Assembly (NCBI RefSeq): GCF_033958435.1
Contig: NC_134138.1
Span: forward strand, 183,514,798-183,578,797
DNA length: 64,000 nucleotides
Direction: 5' to 3'
From: Carettochelys insculpta
Lineage: Eukaryota; Chordata; Testudines; Carettochelyidae
The notes under the pieces are model-generated. The model saw only the letters and a list, made by a program, of their open reading frames with translations, ran no database searches and was not told where the DNA came from. Below are positions 57,970 through 64,000 of the stretch, piece after piece. Position 1 is the stretch's first letter; each line of letters opens with the position of its first letter. The position numbers and the translations under genes are program-made.

Positions 57970-58440
57970 GCTGCAATCCTGTGTTGGGGTGGCCAAGCAT
58001 GCCGTTGCCGAGCAACTTGAGCCACTTGGGGCCAGGCACCCCATGGCCGGGTGGCTCGAGCAGCACGGAGCCAGGCACCACACAGCCAGGTGGCTCCTGC
58101 TGCATGGGGCCAGGCGTCCATGGGCAAAGGCCCACCTTGCAGGCGCCCTTGGATGCCTGAGACACAGCGCCCCAGCCCGCGGGCTCCAGCAGCTCTTCCA
58201 CTGAAGCTGGTGAATGGCAGAGGTTTGGGGTTTTTTTTTTTTGGAGGGAAAGTGTTTTGGGGTGTTTTTGTGGGGGGGGCTGTTTTGGGGAGGCTGTTTT
58301 TTGGGGGGAAGTTAGAGTGGGACTGGGGGTAGAGGAAGCCCGTGGGGAGGGGGGAGTAAATGCTCACATTTAAGGGACTATCAGGAGGAACAGACAGCCC
58401 TTTCCCCATTAGTCCATTAAACGGAGGGTTTACTGTACTA
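57970..58440. repeat. GC-rich block with about 39-bp minisatellite
   Basis: Near 57990-58130, units of about 39-41 bases recur three to four times around 'gggccaggcacc' and 'ccaggtggctc'. The block is flanked by similar direct repeats ('taggaaactgaccaggactg' at about 57950 and 'taggaaactgaccagggctg' at about 58449). 58220-58310 is G/T rich. The opposed 180- and 93-codon frames here follow the repeat units and are not genes. Confidence 0.6.
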
Positions 58441-58748
58441 GCAGGAGATAGGAAACTGACCAGGGCTGCTGCGCTGTCAGTTTTCTAGGTCTCCCAAGCT
58501 GCCGGACCCAGGAAACGGATAGCGCTGCTGCTCCTGGCTCAGAATGTGGGGTTGAGGGAACTGTGGGATAGGGTCTCACACTGCACTGCTGCAACAGTTG
58601 ATATTTGGTGATTTCAGTGTGGAAGCAATGTGTCAAATTTGTTGGGAGCCTGTGGGAAGTGAGGATACATAAAATCGAATTTTAAAAAAACAGCACTATA
58701 AAATTGATTTTAATAAATTCAAATTTATCTCATCGTGTAGACATAGCC

Positions 58749-58774
58749 TCTCTCTCTCACACACACACACACAC
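58749..58774. repeat. (TC)n(AC)n microsatellite, right part
   Basis: Five TC units then about nine AC units directly after MITE E, probably the continuation of 57097-57120. Confidence 0.9.
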
Positions 58775-59827
58775 TTAACATTAAGAAGTACGTAATCAAA
58801 TAAAGGCCCCATTTCATATTTGAATACATGACTTTAACAAAGCTGCTCAGGAGCTTAAAGTCAGGGAGATGGCTCAAGTGCCCGGTCATAGCACTGACTT
58901 TTGCATTTAAGAGGCCAAATTGGTGGAAATTCCTTGATTTCAATTAAGTTACACTTAAAGCAGGAAGAGTTCCTCTTCCTCTTCTAGTGAAGAAATGAAG
59001 ACTCATGCCCACATGGCTGGGCATGCTCAAAATGAAATTATTTAAAACAGCTGTGGCATCTTTTCTAAATTTCCTGTATTGTGAAATGACAGCAGTGTTT
59101 TTCAACATTGTCTTCAAGTCAACTTGTAAAGAAATAAACCATCTCCAGATGTTCTTATTTGGAGTTTGTTTTTCCGTCAGTCATCTATAATGAGAGATAG
59201 AGAAAGTGTGTGCAGTGAGAGTGTTTGTGTTTAGTTCTAATACAATAACAGAACTGATAGAACTTAAAAGAAGGAAAGTTTTGTGACAGCAAATATTTCT
59301 CTCACAGAACCACAATTTACAGTTATTTTTGCAAATCCTTTTTTCATATGGCATATAGCCACACATTTACTTGATTAAAATTGCTTCTAATTTTTGCCAT
59401 TGATTTAATTTCAATTAAGATGGCTACTTTTAGTTGATCACAATTTAATATTTATATGGTAGTAGAGCATATTTAGGGGGTAAAGACTTGAAAGAATGTT
59501 ATACTGATTTCCAAGTATTTTAAACTTTCATAGAAGAGATACTGTATGCCATACTGCTTTGGTTAGCATAAAGAATATTTGTGAACTGGGGCTATTTGAA
59601 ACAGGCTGAGTATGATGGAGCCTATCAAAGAACGCAGTTCAAGAAATAAGTTTTAACTTAATATCCAGATATATTATGTGTATCAAGCTTCAGAACCAAC
59701 TCACTGCAAAAAAGCTTAAGTATATATTGATATTAGCATCACCCCTAAAAGGGCAGGTAACATACTCATAAAGGAACAAGTCCATATGCTCAGTCAGGAA
59801 TGGTCACAAATATAAAAGATTCGTACT
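58775..59827. other. unassigned DNA
   Basis: Nothing recognised. Confidence 0.45.
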
Positions 59828-60117
59828 GGCTGAACCTCTCCAGTCCAGCAACATCCATAGTCTGGCATGATTTTACTTAGCCAAACAACTACAGCTTCCC
59901 ATGCTCCCATGAAGTTTGTTTATAGCCACCAGTCTTGGCTCTCAGTATTCTGTGCTGTTATTTAGCTGTAATTTACCCCTAAACATCTTCTATGAGCCCA
60001 GTAAGCAGTAGAAGTGCTAATAATGCTTTTAGACAATATTGACCTCCTGTGATCTGTCAAATTCTCTCTCTCGGCACCAGTCATGTCCTGAGGGTGCTAG
60101 ACTTGAGAGGTTCAACC
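59828..60117. mobile_element. MITE family G, copy 3
   Basis: A 290-bp element from GGCTGAACCTCTCCAGTCC to the complement of GGTTGAACCTCTCAAGTC. It is in the same orientation as copy 2 and is uninterrupted. 'agccaccagtcttggctctc' is shared with copy 2. Confidence 0.85.
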
Positions 60118-62034
60118 AGTATAATAGATTATGTATGACCAGTGGCCAGTTTGGGGCCAGACAGGCAATGAGGTAGGCCTTTGTACCACAGGTTGGGTAT
60201 AGTAATCAATGCCTTACATAGCCTGCAGCATCCCTTGCCTAGTCCTTCAAACTTTGAGCGATATAAGTGAGGTGGGTAAATTTTAGCTTTGACATCAAAA
60301 CCCCTTTGGCTGGCTGGGGTGGCTTAAAGGTTGTCCACTTTTTGTTATTTTATTCTTCTTGATTCTTGGCAGCCATCTTGGCATCCACGCCATAATACCT
60401 TCAATCTGGTAAACTGTTGCAGTCCTGCTTTGCACCTTTTCGTAGTTAGGTGAAGATAACAAAATAAGAGCCTCCATTTTAGCCATACTCTCTTTCCATT
60501 GGTGAGCTATGGTCAAAACTTGTGAAATATCACCTTTGCATCTTCTTTCTCTCATGTGGCCAAAGAGAAAAGAGTTCTCTTTTTAGTGCTGTCACTGGTG
60601 GGGATTTATTTGCTATTGTCTTCCTAAGGCTACACGTGAATTACGGGACTATCCCCTTTCACAGGCCATGACACATAACACAGGTATCTATGAACTGCAA
60701 ACACCTACCAGAGGGTCTCCACTGTGAGCTTCTGTGCTCCTCTAGGTTTCTTCTAAACATCTGAAACTCCCTTGAGGCATCCCATAAATACTCATTAAAT
60801 CAACAATCACTAGTTTTTTTTTAAATGACATTCATATCTCTTTTGTGATTTTCAGGACTCAGCAACATTGTTCCAAAGAACAGCTGATAGCAATGAAACA
60901 TTAACCAAAATGCACGCACACAAATAATTTTTGTTCTTGGCAATAACAAAAACTGTCATTTAAATTAGATTTGCCAGTTAGTTGGTGGTAGGTGAGAATA
61001 TTGACATATGAACATTGTATACAGGTTTTAGAGGTTTGGGGTGTTTTGCTGGATAAATCAGAACTGTTCCTGGACTCATCAATTACCTGCATGTTCAGAG
61101 GGAGGAAACGCCTCTTTTTTCTTTAAAATGTATCTGCTGGAATCATACAGAAAATGTAATTGAAGTCAATCTGAACAAGTAGGAAATGGTAACAACTCAG
61201 AAAAACCTGCCTGAGTTACTGGTGCCATTGCGCAGTGTTTGGAAATTCAAATCTCAGGCATCCCCTGGTAAACAATCTGTAGGACTCCTCTCTTGTCACT
61301 TCCTCCTCATTAGTAAGAGACACACAGTTAAACCAACATAGTTTCTACAAAACATGTTGGGGAGGTTGACTAGATGAAGCTCACTGCTTAAGCCATACTG
61401 AGGAGCAAGAAGAAGGGGTAGCCTGGAGGAGTTGCTTGATTTAAGATTCATAAACTGAGTTGAGAACCCAGAAAAGGCTTCTGGAGAGTAAAGGCACACC
61501 ATAGCACTATTCACACAGTTCTCATCTATGATTTCAGTTGGGCATGGGATTGTTTTTTAGACCAAAACAGGTAAAGCAGGATAGTCCCTAAGTGTGGATG
61601 CAGCTATGGCTGTATAACGATGCCTTGTATCCTCGTTTTATCTTATTTTTCTAAATTTGCAGGAATAAGATATAACAGTACAAATGCCTTTACCCTGGTA
61701 TACCACAACCTACATAAGAAGGGTTGTAACACTTTAATTATTCCAGTTTGAAACAAATTTTGTTAAAGAAGTACAAAAATTGTGTGCAGACCAACCACTT
61801 CTTTCCCCAGAGAAGAGGCCCAGGCTATCTATTTTCACAGGAAATTCGCGGACACAGTCTGGCAATGATATTAAGAAATTCAAAAGCAAGTCAAAACTCA
61901 ACTACAGTTACCTGAAATCGGAAACTGAAACATGTCTAAAATTGGTTTTGAGAGTCTAATTGCAGGGAAAGTCTCTTCTGCAACAAATACACACAAGCAG
62001 ACTTCCTACAGCAATAGGATGTTAAAACAATTAA
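60118..62034. other. unassigned DNA
   Basis: No gene recognised. An 86-codon minus-strand frame at 60295-60555 and a 72-codon one at 61296-61514 have no domain signature. Confidence 0.4.
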
Positions 62035-62184
62035 CCAGTCAAAGGACATTACTTAACCAGTTAACCAATTTAACCTATGTCCCACCATCCAGCCCCACAG
62101 TGGTTGGCCAGAGATAACTGGCAAAGGCCAGTTAACCAGTAAGTCTTATGCTTACTGGTATGCCTCCTGGTTAAAGGACTGACA
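62035..62184. repeat. GTTAAC-type repeat, copy 2
   Basis: 'aattaaccagtcaaagg', 'cttaaccagttaaccaattt' and 'ggccagttaaccagtaag' recall the ends of 20320-20590. The body differs, so the relation is tentative. Confidence 0.45.
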
Positions 62185-62705
62185 TCCCTATTTCAACCAG
62201 GGACACACACTGGTCTGGAGTTCAGCAGAGGTCTTCCAGGTCGTACCTCAATTCATCTAGATATTTGTCTAGTTTTTTAAAAGGCTACATAAAAGCACTA
62301 GAAAATTCAGTGCAAACTAAAATTCCATACACGTTGTTTATACTGCTCTATATACTATACACAAACATAAATACGGTAAAGTATTTCCATTCCAAATATG
62401 GTAAAAAAGAGAAAATAAGCATTTGCAATGTAATCCAATTGAGTGCTTTCAGTTTTGTCAAAATGAAATGTTTGGATTGACCCAAAATCCAACTGTCCAC
62501 AGAATTTTGATTTGTAAGACAATTTGAATTTGCTTTTGTCTTTATGATCTGAAATGAACATTTTTATGCATTTTAGGCATTCTTTGCATTTTTATGTCTT
62601 ATTTTGTAAGCAAGTCATTTTTAAGTGAGGCGAAACTTGGGGTATGCGAAAGAAATTAGACTCCTGAAAGGGGTATAGTAGTCTGGAACATTTCAGAGCC
62701 ACTAT
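62185..62705 (+). mobile_element. hAT MITE, same family as 51188-51570, with internal insert
   Basis: The left part 'tatttcaaccaggga' is followed by 'gtcttccaggtcgtacc', 'gatatttgtctagtttt' and 'atactgctctatatactata'. The right part has 'tttttaagtgaggcgaaact', 'tgaaaggggtatagtagtct' and 'ggaacatttcagagccacta'. The sequence 62431-62582 is not expected in this family and looks inserted. Ends are approximate. Confidence 0.7.
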
Positions 62706-62868
62706 CCGAGAGTATGCAGGTACCATATTTTTATTTGAAAGGGAGATTAATAATTGTGAAATCCTTTTAATTTCAGAATATAAAGAAAATAGCAAATTCA
62801 AATTGTCCTACTAACCAAAATTCTGTGAACAGTTGGATTTTGGGTCAATCAAAATGTTTCACTTTCAG
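62447..62868. repeat. inverted repeat (arms 62447-62540 and 62785-62868)
   Basis: 'gattgacccaaaatccaact' and its neighbours 'cacagaattttg' and 'caatttgaatttgc' in the left arm are the reverse complement of the right arm, at roughly 85-90% identity by eye. Confidence 0.85.
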
Positions 62869-63079
62869 TTTTATCACAATGTTCAACTGGATTTCAATTG
62901 TTTATATTACACTGGGTATAAAATTTTAAAACTGAAATGGAAAGTCATTCTGAAATGAAAAACTGAAAAGACTTAAAAGGAATGTTTAAACCATATTGAA
63001 AGGTGTAGGGCTTTTTCTCCAACTTTCATTTCAAAACCATTTTTTTCACCAAAGGCTATATGGCTACGGCCTGGTACAC
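62869..63079. other. A/T-rich, TTTCA/GAAA-word sequence
   Basis: Similar in style to 8600-8790 and 28640-28925. Probably old repeat, not assigned. Confidence 0.35.
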
Positions 63080-63480
63080 ATGACTCATGAGGGGAGGCTG
63101 AGGGACTTAGGCTTATTTAGTCTAGAGAAGAGAAGAGCAAGGGGGATTTGACAGCAGCCTTCAGCTACTTGAAGGGGGACTACAAAGAAGATGGAGGGAG
63201 GCTGTTTTGAACAGTTACAGATGACAGAACGAGGAACAATGATCTCAAGTTGCAGTGGGTGAGATCTAAGTTGAATATTAGCAAAAAGTATTTCATCAGG
63301 AGGAGGCACTGGAATAGGTTACCTAGAGAGGTGGTGGAATCTCAATTCCTAGAAGTTTTTAAGCCCCAGCTTGACAAAGTCCTGAATGTGATGATTTAGT
63401 TGGGACTGATCCTGCTTTAAGCAGGGGGCTGGACTAGATGACCTCCTGGAGTCTCTTCCAACCCTATGATTCTATGATTC
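63080..63480 (+). mobile_element. CR1 LINE 3' end, 5' truncated
   Basis: 'gaggctgagggacttaggct' and 'gggggatttgacagcagcct' are followed by 'acagaacgaggaacaatgat', 'ggttacctagagaggtggtg', 'ggactagatgacctcctgga' and the diagnostic 3' repeats 'attctatgattct' at about 63469-63481. The sequence is close to intact CR1, so it is clearly younger than the relics at 12-14.8 and 29-30 kb. Its protein-coding end is present only as a short remnant. Confidence 0.93.
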
Positions 63481-63776
63481 TCTAAACATGCTTTGCTTTT
63501 AATACAATGGCATTTTCTGGAAAAAACATTCCACTGGAAATTTAAAGATACAAATGCAAAATTTAATTGTTCTCTTTCGCTAATCTACTAGAAATTACTT
63601 CCTGAAACAATGTATAATCTAAAGGTCTCCATCAAATCTTTTTCAGTTGTAGTATTACAGACAAGAATATAACTTCACTTGACTTGAATAGCCCTGAATG
63701 GACTGCAGAACTGTTTCAGTAAATAATAACCACTAAAGTGATTCAAAAATGGCCTTTGAAGTGCATCATTTTTTTA

Positions 63777-63822
<46 letters not shown>

Positions 63823-64000
63823 TTAAATGCTCTTTAATTCTTGAGTTGCTTTTTATGCTCATAACTTCAGTCATGGAAGGTTTTACCAGATGCTAGGAAA
63901 ATTTTTTCAGGATGTGTTCAATTGAAATGACTTACAGAATATGATATAGTCTAGAGGTTAATAAAACTTCCCAATTTCACAGGCTTTCACAAATAATGAG
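63481..64000. other. unassigned AT-rich DNA
   Basis: Nothing recognised apart from the AT microsatellite. Confidence 0.5.
63785..63817. repeat. (AT)n microsatellite
   Basis: About 16 AT units following a run of A. Confidence 0.95.

Larger units (their letters stand above)
57120..58748. mobile_element. MITE family E, expanded by insertions
   Basis: The left end (gctgcatctacattatgaga, then taaat) is the inverted counterpart of the right end (complement: ggctatgtctacacgatgag, then ataaattt). Both outer sides are TC microsatellite. Inside lie a PLE (57150-57678) and a GC-rich block with a minisatellite (about 57970-58440). AT-rich subterminal sequence such as 'aaaatcgaattttaaaaaaa' is typical of this family. 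Confidence 0.65.

Noticed and set aside
57867..58409. 180-codon minus-strand frame
   Set aside because: Covers the GC-rich minisatellite and a G/T-rich tract; the product is low complexity (Pro/Lys and GAW repeats).
1..64000. CRISPR array, bacterial operons or integrated prophage
   Set aside because: No direct-repeat/spacer pattern, no dense coding and no bacterial genes. All large repeats are eukaryotic transposons.

Overview
This window reads as vertebrate nuclear DNA from a turtle, from an intergenic or intronic region. I could not identify any host protein-coding exon, rRNA, functional tRNA gene or CRISPR. The turtle call rests on recognised repeats: a tRNA-derived SINE of the turtle Cry type (3.6 kb), CR1 LINEs with the ATTCTATG-type 3' tail, and a large population of palindromic MITEs that begin GGCTACGTCTAC. 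A softshell-type turtle is possible, but the species is a guess.

Layout. 0-9 kb: a LINE C-terminal fragment (0.7-1.25 kb), a MITE plus SINE (3.4-3.8 kb), and an old unnamed repeat split by a MITE (7.7-8.3 kb). 9.26-9.52 kb: a short hairpin derivative of a Penelope-like element (PLE). 11.9-14.8 kb: a decayed, nearly full-length CR1. 15.8-19.6 kb: a cluster of palindromic MITEs with 3-bp target-site duplications. 21.0-23.9 kb: a complete but dead PIF/Harbinger transposon with transposase on + and a Myb/SANT-like protein on -. 28.2-30.3 kb: CR1 relics. 30.6-34.6 kb: a second dead Harbinger lying inside a hAT element that still shows a perfect 8-bp duplication. 40.7-44.4 kb: a second PLE hairpin, two hAT MITEs with near-perfect 8-bp duplications, and a PLE copy with the reverse-transcriptase thumb and GIY-YIG endonuclease. 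46.7-47.7 kb: a second PLE copy abutting half a MITE. 49.2-51.7 kb: a MITE with a TA-flanked Tc1/mariner-like insertion, a MIR-like relic and hAT MITEs. 54.8-58.8 kb: more palindromic MITEs, a 93-bp tandem duplication, and a third PLE copy inside a MITE that itself lies in a TC/AC microsatellite. 59.8-64 kb: further MITEs, a hAT element, an inverted repeat and a CR1 tail.

How the parts fit. The best-supported functional set is the Harbinger one. Two source elements encode the usual pair (DDE transposase and Myb-like DNA-binding protein), with an intron at the same place in both transposases. At least four MITEs share the GGC...GCC termini and 3-bp duplications expected of that transposase. 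The second set is the PLE family: one copy has about 155-bp inverted terminal repeats and a 10-bp duplication, and two short hairpins consist of little more than those termini, each with its own 9-13-bp duplication. All coding relics carry frameshifts, stops or lost catalytic residues, so none is expected to be active. The most unusual observations are the PLE hairpins, the Harbinger-in-hAT nest, and a MITE whose centre contains an inverted copy of its own flanking DNA. Family assignments come from memory of these families and from direct comparison of copies within the window; no database search was possible.
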